A stretch of 64,000 nt of DNA from Psettodes erumei. Its lineage: Eukaryota; Chordata; Actinopteri; Pleuronectiformes; Psettodidae. Both the position numbers and the translations under genes were made by a program. Within the stretch, counting starts at the first letter, position 1. Each line of letters starts with the position of its first letter. The stretch is taken from the NCBI GenBank assembly GCA_016785225.1, contig JAFBJZ010000847.1, positions 2,222,501 to 2,286,500 of the forward strand, given 5' to 3'. Below are positions 1-11,029 of this stretch, in pieces. A model generated the notes under the pieces. It was not told the origin of the DNA. It saw only the letters and a program-made list of their open reading frames with translations, and did not search any database.

Positions 1-526
1 GTGTAGTGAAATCATTGTTAGCTGTTGTTCTGTGCTGTCATTAACTACCCTCTGTGTTGTGTTGGTGTACGCAGATTGTGTTTGCTTTGTGTTGGACTAG
101 TTTGTTGCTGCTGCTGTTGGGAGTCGTTGCCCTTTGTGGATATTTAAATCTAATCAAGTGTATTGATCTGTTAAGGGGATTGGTAATCAGAAGTTTGAGT
201 TCTGTATTGATCCCTATGGGAACTAACTCTGTCCTTAGCCTTGCACATTGATTTCATCAATCCAGTCATAATCCGGTTTTACTTATCACTATTGATTAAT
301 TAAAACATTTATGATTTAAAACCACTTCCTTATTTCGCCGGTCTGAGCCTCGGTGTAAACTGGCTGAGCAGGGACTAGACTGTTTTTTTCAGGACTTAAA
401 TGATCCAGGATCAGAGAACACCTCCTGAGTTTGATGGAAGCGTTAAACAAATTATGTTGGTGGTCGTTTTCCCCGTTTTTTCCCCGGCGGACGAGCCGCA
501 GGTTCGGCAGCCGTTGTTAAACTCAC
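1..526 (-). other. SERP1 intron 1 (partial)
   Basis: This stretch lies 3' of the SERP1 first-exon donor on the minus strand. I looked for the second coding exon, which in the family carries the acidic linker and the single membrane helix, and did not find it, so it must lie left of the window. Short open frames here look non-coding. Confidence 0.6.
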
Positions 527-610
527 CGTTGACTTGGCCACGTTTCCTCGCTGAGTGATGTTCTTGCTGTGTTTCTCGTTCGCCATGCGGATCCTCTGCT
601 TGGCCACCAT
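527..610 (-). CDS. serp1: SERP1 (RAMP4) first coding exon, partial
   Basis: Stress-associated ER protein 1 is a tiny tail-anchored protein of about 66 residues. It binds the Sec61 translocon and stabilises membrane proteins during ER stress. The 28 codons here start at the ATG at 610, read MVAKQRIRMANEKHSKN and continue to GNVAKST. This is a near-identical match to the conserved cytosolic N-terminus of SERP1/SERP2. The exon ends in phase 0 at a GTGAGT donor at 526-521. The membrane-anchor exon is outside the window. SERP2 has a nearly identical N-terminus, but the head-to-head partner EIF2A is the conserved neighbour of SERP1 in mammals, which decides the name. An upstream UPRE and CRE fit regulation by the unfolded protein response. 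Confidence 0.9.
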
Positions 611-815
611 CTTGTCTTCTTCTCGGATGTTTCGTCTCCTGCTTCGGTTGGTTTTTAATCGGTTGTCGTTTGTTTTTTCGGGCTTTCTCTGGGTCTCGCT
701 GGTCTTTCCTCCGGGCGCGTCGGGACTGGGAGAATCTCTAACTTGTCTACGTACTCAAAAACCCGAAGCCCCGCCCATGACCGCGCCCCCTGCTACGACC
801 AAGCCCCGCCCACAC

Positions 816-823
816 CCACGTCA
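816..823 (-). promoter_or_regulatory. UPRE (XBP1/ATF6-type site) upstream of SERP1
   Basis: The plus strand reads CCACGTCA, so the minus strand carries TGACGTGG, the core unfolded-protein-response element. It lies about 206 bp upstream of the SERP1 start codon, in the orientation of that gene. RAMP4/SERP1 is an established XBP1-dependent UPR target in mammals. Assignment of this copy as functional is inference. Confidence 0.5.
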
Positions 824-888
824 AGTTACTGCCAGTCAAAACATGACTTCCTTTCCGCTCTTTCAAAATGATATCCATGGCGATCTCT

Positions 889-896
889 TGACGTCA
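889..896. promoter_or_regulatory. Palindromic CRE (TGACGTCA)
   Basis: A perfect 8-bp cAMP-response/ATF site lies about 280 bp upstream of SERP1 and 66 bp beyond the UPRE, within the 1-kb interval shared by SERP1 and EIF2A. ATF/CREB or ATF6-type bZIP factors could bind. Seen directly; function inferred. Confidence 0.4.
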
Positions 897-1563
897 CCTA
901 ATGCTCCCGTTGGTAAACCTCCACCAAGGAGGTTATGTTTTTGGATCCGCCTGCTCTTTCTGTTCGATTGTTAACAGGCTTACGTGGCTCCTGGTCCAAC
1001 ATAGAAATGAATAGACTGTAGGCGTGATCCAGACAAGTATCTAGATCCAAGACATTTTCTGAAGGATTCTTTAGGCAACATTATAGATAAGTGGGAGAGA
1101 CCCGATAGCTGCATATTCGACTCCCAGGGGACATTACTCAATGCTCTCAATTTATTAATTATTATTTTCTTTTTCAAAGATTATTGAATGTACTGTGAAA
1201 ACGTCTACAGTTTGTAGAACATTAAGAAATCGTGCTGCCAACTGTAATATTTCATGTAATATTGCACTAATTTGTACCTCAAAACGCTTTCTTTTCCCGT
1301 GCCTTTAATTTACAAACGGAAGTTGTGCCGCTCTCACTTATTTTGAAACAACTTGATGCAGCATAAAATTTTTTAATATTTATAAAAACGAGATTTTGTT
1401 TTTTATTGAAAACATTGCACTCTATATGTGATAAAATGGCACACTGAACTATTTTGAAAAAAATGATCTTCAAATTCAGTTTTCAAAGGACGTGTTTTAG
1501 AGAAATAACTTATTGTATGCTGATGTGGCACTGAGCGAACCGCCTCCTGCTGCCTTTACGTAT

Positions 1564-1592
1564 TTCCGGGACACGACATTTTTTCCTTCCGG
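1564..1592 (+). promoter_or_regulatory. Paired ETS-type motifs at EIF2A 5' end
   Basis: Two TTCCGG motifs (1564-1569 and 1587-1592) lie within 40 bp upstream of the EIF2A ATG. ETS/GABP sites close to the start are typical of TATA-less housekeeping promoters. No TATA box is visible nearby. Confidence 0.35.
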
Positions 1593-1603
1593 CACACATA
1601 AAC

Positions 1604-3225
1604 ATGGCGCCCCCAGTCCCGCTGTTAGCAGGTGGGTAATTTCACTTTATAGTAAACTCTGTATTTGTCTCTTTTTAAAGTATTTACATTGACATGTTAC
1701 CGAACACCTGTGGCTACCGGATGAAACTTTCACATCTGTCAGCGTCACTGATGTCCCATTATTTTAATCAGAATAAAGTACACGCCAAAACGGTATAAAA
1801 TGAATCACAGTTATTAAGTAAGTTTATTTGTTTTTGAAAAACAGGTATACCGACCGAAACTAAATTAACGAAACCACTCCAAGCTTTTTTAAAAAATGTT
1901 TTGAATTATTCGGCATTAATAAAAAACCACAAGTAACGTTCCAACAAGACAAACAGTCCTCTAAAACTTGTTCATGTTGCCTGCTCTCGTGTATCACCGA
2001 CTATCTCAGGCCAGGGGGAAGAAGTGCTCAGCTCAGCTCTGCACACGCACTGAAAATAAATAATGAGCCATGAATAAACACTTCATTATATGTAAGCCGA
2101 ATAGAAAAGGGGCACTTTTCGAATCAAAAACCGTGTATAAGGTGACTTATATGTCGTAGGCTTTCCAACCAATGAACATTACAACTCAAAATTACACATT
2201 TATTGATCAGGCCTCCATTTTTGATACGAACCATGTTGCACAAAAACCCTGACCCACCGATGTCCTCTGACTATAACTGATGTCTTTTTTCCAGCATCAT
2301 CTAAAAGAGATTTCATTAGTTTCCAGTTTGATCTGTTGTCTTCATTATAAACTGCATCGTCAGCTCAGAGGGCAAATGCTGCAGCAGTTCTTCTTATAGA
2401 AGAAGCAGAAATACCCATTAATTTGCATTGCATAATAAATTCTTAAATAATCAGTATGACAGAAAAATTAGTTGATCACAGTTTCTGAGTTATTTGCTTA
2501 ATAAAAACTGTAAACTAAGCATCTTGTTTTCTGTTCAGTGCGTGGATCAGACGGTACGTCTGTGCTCTGTGGTCCTCCACATTGTGAGCAGAATTCAGCC
2601 TTCACCAGGTAAAAACACCTCAGAGCATCATCATCATCATACGGCCTCGCTGTGACGCCAGTTTTGACCACACTTACGAATGAGTTCAATCTGTAAACTA
2701 TGTTTGTGTCTCAGGGACTCCCGGCCCAGCAGGTGTATCACTTTCAGCAGAGACGGGACTCTGTTCGGCTGGTGCAATGGACGCAGAGTAATTATGAACG
2801 TTAATAAAAATCTAATGTTAGAATTATTTCTTCTTTAAAACCCAGGAAATCAAGGAAAATGATATAATGTAATTTCATCAAAATTATAGGATCAATTCAC
2901 TAAAAATGGCGATATCACCATGTCAGTAATTCAGACAGCAAAGCTTCACCTTTGTAGAGCCAATGTATTGGTTCAGTGTGTAAACTTGACTGTCCACCCG
3001 GCTATCTGTCTCTCAGTGTCTCTGTGGTGAAATCTTCAGACGGCTCCATCGTGTCGACCTTTGACCTCCCAAAGACAGCTCTGCTGGAGTTTTCTCCCCA
3101 GAACAGCATCCTGGTCACCTGGCAACCGTACAGCAGTAAGACGCAACATGTGACAATGGGTCAAACTGAGATGTCAATGTGACATAAAACGCCATAAGAT
3201 GAGACAGACAGTTGACAGAATAAAG

Positions 3226-3262
<37 letters not shown>

Positions 3263-6200
3263 GCAGAGAGCCAGGACAGTGCTCAGGGTGAAGCCAACCT
3301 TCAGCTGTGGGACTTGCAGAGTGGCCAGCTGATTAAAGCTCTGTATCAGAAGAAGGTGGACTCCTGGTGAGTCTGGGAGTTGATGAGGTTGAACAGGCAC
3401 AGCAGAGGTTGGGGACGAGCGGTCCAGTCCTGTTGTTTGTGTATCAGCTGACGTACGGTCACACATCTTTCTGTGTTAATAAGTCTGTCAGGGCAGCACA
3501 ATACATTACAGGACTTTGTAGGCTGACAGGTGACAGGTGTGTGTGCTGTCTGCAGGTGTCCCAGCTGGTCGGACGATGAGAAGATTTGTGTGCGGACCGT
3601 CAACAACGAGCTGCACTTCTTTGAGAACAATGACTTCAGTAAGAAACCATATTTAAACTGACACAAACACACAGACTTGTTTATTTTGTCTGCTTGACTT
3701 TTCAGTAAAACCTGAAGACTAAACTGATGAATACTGGAGATGTAAAACTTGAATGTCACAGGTCAGAGGTAGCCGTTCACACGCGTCTCAGTATGAAAAC
3801 CAACACCTGATGTGTTTGTGTTTTCAGACACCATCGCCAACAAACTCCACATGCAGAAGATTTCGGACTTTGCATTGTCACCTGGGGGTCAGCCCAGCAA
3901 GGTGAGGAACCCCAGCCTTCAGAGAGCAGGGTCTCCGTCTGATCCGGGTCCATCTGTCTCTCATGTGTCTGTCTTGTTGGGAACCCCCCAGGTCGCCGTC
4001 TACGTCCCGGGCAGCAAAGGAGCACCTTCGTTTGTCCGTCTGTACCAGTACCCAGTGCTGGGAGGACCGACTGCTGCGCTCGCCAACAAGAGCTTCTTCA
4101 AGGCTGACAAAGTCACCATGCAGTGGAACAAGAAAGGTTAAAGGGGTTTAGAGGAGCCGGGTCGAAGTTCCTACTCTGTGTTAAACAGATCCACACATGA
4201 ACCCGTTTCTGTTCTCTCCTCCCAGCTTCGGCGGTTCTGGTGACAGCGAGTACTGAGGTGGATAAAACTGGAGCTTCATATTATGGAGAGCAGACGCTGC
4301 ATTACCTGGCTGTCAACGGAGAGACCGCTCAGGTTCAGCTGCGTGAGTCCTCTAAAGGTTCTGTTAAAGAAAAACTGGTCCTGCAGGTTTCATATAAAGC
4401 TTTTCTGATTGCTGCTGGTTCTTCTGTGTAGTTTCTGTTTCTGTTTTTTTTCTGAGAAATAAACGTCTTTGCAGCTAAATGATGATTTGATAATGAACAT
4501 AATTCAGACCTGATCAGTTCAGCAAGTGTTACTCATTCATTTCATTTATAATATGGACAGGAAACCTAAATAATATGTTAAAGTTTTTAAGAAAAATATC
4601 AACATTCAGTGGAGAACAGCAGGAAGTGGAACACAAGTGGGTCCTGAACCCAGCAGGATGAAGCCTCTCTATGAGCTCTGACTGTCTTAACTCTTTTCTT
4701 TATCGGTTTCACACAGCGAAGAACGGACCGATCTACGACGTAGCGTGGAGTCCGAACTCTTCAGAGTTCTGTGTGGTGTATGGCTTCATGCCGGCCAAAG
4801 CCACTGTCTTCAACCTCAAATGTGACCCGGTGTTCGACTTTGGAACCGGACCGAGAAACGCTGCATACTACAGGTGAGAACACTTCTCCACTTAAGGGTT
4901 ATATCTGCTGTTTGTTGGTAGGCCGACACCCAAGTCATGTGACCTGTTTTAGTCGTGACAGTTGCATGCTGCTCACAGAACACAACTCTTTTACAAACAA
5001 AAAGTCAGTTTTCATGCAGCAAGCCCAGTTTTTAGTGGATTCACTGAGCAGTTCACAGTAGCGTTGTGTGTTCTTCCTGTGGGATAATAATCCTGCCTGT
5101 TTCCAGCCCTCAGGGACATATACTGGTCCTGGCTGGCTTTGGGAACCTGCGGGGTCAGATGGAGGTCTGGGACGTGAAGAAATATAAGCAGGTGAGGAAC
5201 AGTAGAAGAAGAATTATCGCAGTTAGTGTCTATATTCAAGGTTGTCATCTGCAAACATCAGTGAAACTGCATCAGCTCTGACACTGAAGTAAAGTCAGGA
5301 TGTGGCAGACTATCCACTGCAGAACTCCTTGTTCATCTTGTCCTTCAGCAGATTGAAACTGAGACCAATCAGACTCACCCTGATGATGGAGTCATGTGAA
5401 CCTTTACACAGTTAACCCCTCCCTGTCCCCTCAGGTGTCCAAACCCCAGGCTCCAGACGCCACGTATTTCTCCTGGTGTCCTGATGGCGAACATGTCATC
5501 ACGGCGACCTGCTCTCCCCGTCTGCGAGTCAGCAACGGTTATAAGATCTGGCACTACACCGGCTCAGTGCTGCATAAATGGGATGTGGCCCAGGGCTCGG
5601 AGCTGTGGGGGGTTCTCTGGCAGCAGTTCCCCGATGGAACATTCCCCGAGCGGGCCGTGAAGTACCAGGCAGCGCCCAGCGAGCTGGGGAGCACGCAGGC
5701 CCCGCCCACACAGGCGTACCGACCACCTGCACTGAGACACCTGCCAGCCACACCCAGCGCCAAACTGGTGAGGAAAGAACACTGAACTGGTTTGACATTA
5801 TACTGAGGGTTAAACTGCAGCATGCCAAGATTTGGGTATCACTCCCTGAGGAATATGCAGTAACTTCAGGGAGCACCAAGCAGCTGTGTCTATGCATGCT
5901 GCCATATTACTTACCTACAGAAGAATACACTGTATCTTTCTGTCTCTCTTTATCTGTCTGATGTGCCCCGCCTGTTCTCTCTCACATAACACTCTCTCTC
6001 TGCCTGTCTGACATGTACCTGTCTATCAGCATGAGGAGGAGCCTCCTCAGAACATGCGTCCAGGTGGGACGGGGGAGAAGAATCTTTCTAAATCAGCTCT
6101 GAAGAATCAGAGGAAACGAGAAGCTAAGAAAGCAGCTAAACAGGTGAGCTGATGCACTCACCTGGCAACTCACCTGTCATCTTACCTGTTAAAAAAGAGA

Positions 6201-6869
6201 GATAAATGGGTTAAGATAAAAAAATAAATATAAATATTCTGTGATGTGAAGACAGCTATTGGTCCTGTCCCTCAGTATTGATTCCTTACTCCGTTTGGGT
6301 CTGCAGGAATCCAAGTCTGAACCCCAACCTCTGTCTGACCCCACCCCTGTCATCAGCAACCAATCAGAGCCAACCAGTGGTGACCCGGAGACAGACAAGA
6401 AAATAAAGAATTTAAAAAAGGTGAAGAGAAGGACAGTTCACAGTGAAGGGGGGTCAGGTCTGTTCTGCGCTGTTCTTGGTCACTGTGTCTGTCACGTCTT
6501 TGTTTTTTTCAGAAACTGAAAGCCATTGAGGAGCTGAAGGAACAGCAAGCATCTGGAAAAGTCTTGCAGAAGAACCAGGTGACCAGTTAATTTCTATAGA
6601 AATACACCTGATCATACAGAAGTATTGTACTTTTTACTCCACTACATTTATGTGAAAACTACAGTCTCACAGATTATTATTGGTCATTAATGCAAAATAT
6701 GATAAACAGATTGATAGGAAATAAAAAGTGATCACATCAGACTCCTGCGGGTTTGTGTGATACTCATACCTTGACTGACCTGGACTGTGTTTGTTTTCTG
6801 CAGCTGGAGAAGGTCCAGAAGGAGGATCAGCTGCTGAAGGAGCTGGAGGAGCTGCAGATCAGAGAGTAG
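1604..6869 (+). CDS. eif2a: Eukaryotic translation initiation factor 2A
   Basis: EIF2A is a cytosolic WD-repeat beta-propeller protein that delivers initiator Met-tRNA in a GTP-independent manner and supports non-AUG initiation. I model 16 exons: 1604-1631, 2539-2608, 2715-2787, 3017-3135, 3267-3366, 3556-3638, 3828-3901, 3992-4136, 4226-4342, 4717-4873, 5107-5191, 5435-5767, 6030-6143, 6307-6420, 6513-6578 and 6804-6869. Strongly conserved stretches include VAVYVPGSKGAPSFVRLYQY, FFKADKVTM, GASYYGEQTLHY, ATVFNLKCDPVFDFGTGPRN and YKIWHYTGS. The C-terminus is basic and coiled-coil-like (KNQRKREAKKAAK, then a Glu/Lys-rich tail). The predicted length of about 580 residues matches human (585). One junction (2787 to 3017) is off by one base. 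The start ATG lies directly after the ETS motifs and gives the expected MAPPVPLLA N-terminus. Confidence 0.95.
3227..3260 (+). repeat. (TG)17 microsatellite at an EIF2A 3' splice site
   Basis: A pure TG run ends only six bases before the EIF2A exon at 3267 (TG run, then TTGCAG, then exon). It takes the place of a normal polypyrimidine tract. Confidence 0.9.
6605..6740. repeat. Dispersed repeat copy (ACTACATTTATG family)
   Basis: This segment in the last EIF2A intron contains GTACTTTTTACTCCACTACA followed by a TTTATG core and an AGATTATTA block. The same order of blocks recurs at 45690-45860. It looks like a decayed interspersed repeat, perhaps a non-autonomous DNA transposon remnant. No coding sequence or clean terminal repeat is visible. 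Confidence 0.5.
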
Positions 6870-7413
6870 GGAGCGCAGCACGAGCTACAGGCCATGCGTC
6901 TTAACCCCCAGTTCATCACTTTTTCACACAAACACAGAGGAAGGGTCAGTGTGTGTGTTTGTGTTGCATTTCAACAGACTGAAGGCTGTTCCTCAACATT
7001 ACTGCTGAAATATCTTTTAGTTCTCCTCAGTTTTCTTCCTTACTGAGGACAGGTGATGAGGGGGCAGGGTCTATCAGAGAGGCATGGTCATGGCATGGTT
7101 GACACACCCCACAGTGGTGAACAGACTAGATAGTTTTCCATGCATCTGCCTGTGATCAATTTGTTGGCCTACCTCTGGAGTTTGCCCAAAGGAATTCTGG
7201 GAAATTTTGCCCACAAAAACACAGTTTGTCAGTTCATCGGTTTCAGGATTTAACTAAATTTTGAACTGTTCCATTAACAGTGGAGACTGTGTGTGTGAGT
7301 GTGCGTGTGTGTTCACATGTGAGAGAGACACATTAAATACAAAGCAGTCCATTGAATGCTGTTGCTGTGCAACATCTGTATAGATGCTGCAGCTTTGACA
7401 GCTTTCCTTTCAG

Positions 7414-7419
7414 AATAAA
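7414..7419 (+). other. Candidate EIF2A polyadenylation signal
   Basis: AATAAA lies 545 bp beyond the EIF2A stop codon on the same strand. A second AATAAA is at about 7492. The stretch 6870-7413 would be 3'UTR and shows no other gene. Confidence 0.45.
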
Positions 7420-7499
7420 AGCCCCCTCTCCTCTCAGCTACTCAGCAGAGTCAGACATGTCATTACTGAGGTTTAAGATCAAATGAAACGCAAATAAAC

Positions 7500-8884
7500 T
7501 CTTTGTAATCGAGTCATGGGATGGTGATTATTTATGCATGAAGTTCAGTTTCTCACATTTACAACCCTGTTTCCACGCTTACAGAGTTTCCAGGTGTTTT
7601 AGTTGACAGCTCAGTCAAACATCTGGACAACATGAAAATAGGTTCATCTTTTTCAGTCAAACAAGAAACATCTGGTGAGTTACTAACGTGTATTTACTCA
7701 TCACACTCCCGACGTCAGCTCTGCTGTGTCTTCATATATATCCACATTTAAACAGATGGATCACAGAAACAGTCAGAGGGAAACTTCTGTGTAACACAGC
7801 TCTGTGTTGTGTTCGTCACAGAACACGTTCCGTACACATATTGGTTCCACGCGACTCCCGGTAAACTGTGACAGACATTTAATTACGCAGACGTTAACGG
7901 CTAAATGTTGTATTGCAGTTCTCAATAAACACACCATCCTTTAGTCTTATTTGAGACCACGGTTACGACAAGTTTCGACATTTCCTGTGGCCGGCGGAAG
8001 TTCGTCCCGAAGTTTCCGGCTGTTCTGAGACTTGGGGGAGGCGCTGTAATTCAATCGTCAGGCTCCAAACAGAGGGACACGTGTACATGTATTATCGATG
8101 TTAAAGTTGTTCAAATAACTATATATATTGTTGTAACTATATTGGCACTGTTCACACCATGTCGCGTTGCGAAGCATGACCGGAAACAACACCGTGTGTT
8201 CACAGCAGGGTAAGCTAACACCTGCCCGAACCTTACTGCACAGAAGCAGACACATGGTCACCTGGTCCACAACACAACCGGAGCCGGTTGAAACACACGG
8301 CTTCAGATACAGAAGTTGCGAGTTACTTTTCCGTTTCAGTCTGTTGTAGTCATCCAAGACGGGCGTCCTGTTGCAAACTTAAACCCTGTCGTAAATGCTT
8401 AACCGGCTAACGAGCGTACGTTAGCAACATGCCAGTGGTTTATGGGTAAAGTCGCTTTCCCTGTAAGGAAAACCAACACATGACGTGACATTAGTATCGT
8501 TCCCATTTCAGTTCTGACAGATAATCGACACTATATTTACGAATACGAAAATAAAGTGTGGGATCGTTTGTTCTATCTCGTGACGACCGCCCTCTGGTGA
8601 TTTGCAGCCAGTTTCGGTACAGTGGAATTAAATAGGAAGTGAAGCTGCTCTCGTTAGATCGATCCTGTTTATCAGTTAACCTGCTTAGACAGCAAACTGT
8701 CTGGTGTTTTATCTTTTTGGTTCACTAACTCAGTAACTGCTCAGTTAGGTACAGACTGGTGTGTTTTAACCGGTTACTTGATGGAATCACTGGTTTAAAC
8801 TGTTTTCAACAGAATTCCATTCTGAGATCATGAGTCACGTTTCATATACAGTCTGTCTGCCCTCCCCCTCCACAGGTTCATGTG
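7500..8884 (+). promoter_or_regulatory. EIF2A-TSEN34 interval with TSEN34 promoter and 5'UTR exon
   Basis: There is no gene in the left part. Around 7991-8020 there are ETS-type motifs (GGCGGAAG and TTTCCGG), and the sequence becomes CpG-rich. A plausible non-coding first exon of TSEN34 ends near 8209 at a GGTAAGC donor. It would join the acceptor TCCACAG just before 8878, seven bases ahead of the TSEN34 ATG. Inference from splice signals only. Confidence 0.4.
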
Positions 8885-10557
8885 ATGGATGCCCTCCCTT
8901 GCAAAGAGGATCTCCAGGCCTCTGAGAAGGAGGAGGACTCTTCTGTGCCTCATGTTGTTGGTCTCAGTCTGTGTGACCAACACCCCCTGCAGTGGAGGGT
9001 GGAGGACCTGAAGACTGTCAGGTCTCAGGGTCTGGTGGGGGCTCTGCTGGGTTCACTGCCCCGGACCCCCCGACAGAATGGACGACTGGGAAGACCCCTG
9101 TTATTGCTGCCAGAGGAGGAGAGACTGCTGACCGAACACCACGCTGCTGCTGCCTTACCTGCCGGTAACCAGGTCAGCTAACCTGCTGATAACAGAGGGT
9201 TTGTTTTCAGCAGGATGGAGGAGGGTGTGTTTTTATTTATTGTTGTTCTGCCAGGATGTAGGAGGGGTGGAGCTCTGTCAACGGGTGGAGCAGTACAAGA
9301 AAGATCAGCAGAAGAGTTATGAGGAGCAGAGCATCCTTGCTCTGGAGGACAGGAAGTCGGCACTGCTCCGAGCCATGACCTCATCACACACAGGTGACAG
9401 AGGATTATCATCACGACATTTCAACTTTTGCAGATCTGTAGTCTTATCCTCGTCGCCTATAGCTGCAGTCTGATGTTCTTATTCTGGTTTTGGTCTCCTC
9501 AGACTCTGGACCTGCGACTACAGACGGGGCCCTGCAGGACCGCCTGGAGGCCTTGGACCGGAGCTTTACCTTTCCTCAGTCAGCACTGGCAGTCCAGCTG
9601 AGCACCGCGAGGGTGGGGTTGACCTACTGCTCTGAGGACCGGGCCTTCCAGCAGGCAAACTGGCCAGTAAGGGCCCTGGACAACCAGCATGCTGAAGTTA
9701 GGTACCAGGTGTTCAGAGACCTGAGGGGACGGGGCTTCTACCTGACCTCAGCAGGAAAGTTCGGAGGAGACTTCCTTGTTTACCCAGGTCAGAGTCTCAG
9801 GTGTTTTTATACAGTTTTCACCGCTGCCACTGGCCTGTCACACAGCAGAGGACCGAGGGACCATAGGAGGGGGGACGCATAGTGGGTGATGGGACTTTGC
9901 AACTGTATTTTATACAGTAGGCTCATGGGTCATGTTCACTGCCACTGCAAAGGGATCAGTCTCTTGTTCCTGTAGCGGAGGCTAATATATAGGGAATAAA
10001 ATAGATGAGCACTTTATTTATCTTGCACTTTTCTTCACTATCAAAAACAAAAAAACAGGATCAAAACAATAAGATCAGCTCATGAGGTCACAAGATCACA
10101 AGGTGTAAATCTGTTTTTCTTCTTCACACAAACATTTCAGCTTCAACATCTACTGATTTCATTATGACAATGAGGTTTAACAGAATGTGAGATTCTGTGG
10201 TATTTTCTCTACTTTGATTATTCCTATATTTTACTGTTCAGTTATTTTAATCATTCAGCTTTTTTACGTTTTGTTTTTATGACTTATGTAAAGTGGCTGC
10301 TGTAACATTCCTCTCTGTCTACCTCACACAGATTTGATTCTGACTGTCTCTCTTTAAATGCTCCTTCAGGGGACCCTCTTCGTTTCCATGCTCACTTCAT
10401 CGCCGTCTGTCTGTCTCTGGACGAGTCCGTCTGTCTGTTGGATGTCCTCGCTGTGGCGCGTCTGGGATCCAACGTGAAGAAGACGGTCGTGCTCTGCTCA
10501 ACAGGGACAGATGGAGCTGTGCTTTACACGTCATTACAGTGGAGTGGGATGGTGTGA
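8885..10557 (+). CDS. tsen34: tRNA-splicing endonuclease subunit Sen34
   Basis: TSEN34 is one of two catalytic subunits of the nuclear tRNA-splicing endonuclease (with TSEN2, TSEN54 and TSEN15); it cuts the 3' splice site of intron-containing pre-tRNAs. Four exons (8885-9172, 9255-9393, 9503-9787, 10370-10557) close in frame to 299 residues; human has 310. The C-terminal nuclease fold is clear: RGRGFYLTSAGKFGGDFLVY, then PGDPLRFHAH. The catalytic triad is intact: Tyr236 (VYPG), His244 (RFHAH) and Lys275 (NVKKTVV), with the same 8- and 31-residue spacing as the human triad. The middle part is a variable Gln/Glu-rich linker. The start is the only Met that follows the 5'UTR acceptor. The stop is 472 bp from the MINDY4B stop on the other strand. 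Confidence 0.95.
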
Positions 10558-11029
10558 AGGACTGACCCTCAGGTGTGAGGTTTGTTCCTTCTTCTCTCAT
10601 CCACTTATTGATAGTAGTGAAACAGACATTAAAACTGAATCCATGAGCCTCTTCTGTGACCCCTGCTGGTCCTCAGGCCTCAGTTTTGGAACGACAGACT
10701 GAGATCAAAAGTGGCTAAAAACTAAAGAGGAAACTGAATAAGCCTGACGGATAGAATCAGGTTCACTGTCCGTCAAACAGTGTACAATAACTGGACTAAA
10801 TAATTATTTAAAAAAGAATCCAGTTCTATCAAAATCAATGATAGGGTCTAGTAGAACGTAGTGTGACCACAACATGTCAACCAGGGGGCAGAACCACATT
10901 AACAGAAACATGTATCTGCTGATGACGTTCTGTCTCTATTGATGACGATCGATCATAGAAACAGTGAGAGGACCTGGAGGCCTGGATCCCGTCTTCCCCA
11001 TTAGCTGGTGGAGCTCCTTTGTGAGACAT
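10558..11029. other. Tail-to-tail interval, TSEN34 and MINDY4B 3'UTRs
   Basis: This gap separates two convergent stop codons. It has no coding potential and no perfect AATAAA on the plus strand; an ATTAAA is present near 10629. The two 3'UTRs probably abut or overlap. Confidence 0.4.

Noticed and set aside
555..974. 139-codon plus-strand open frame at the left end
   Set aside because: It is antisense to the SERP1 first exon and 5'UTR; the minus strand gives a clear SERP1 match and this frame has no family features.
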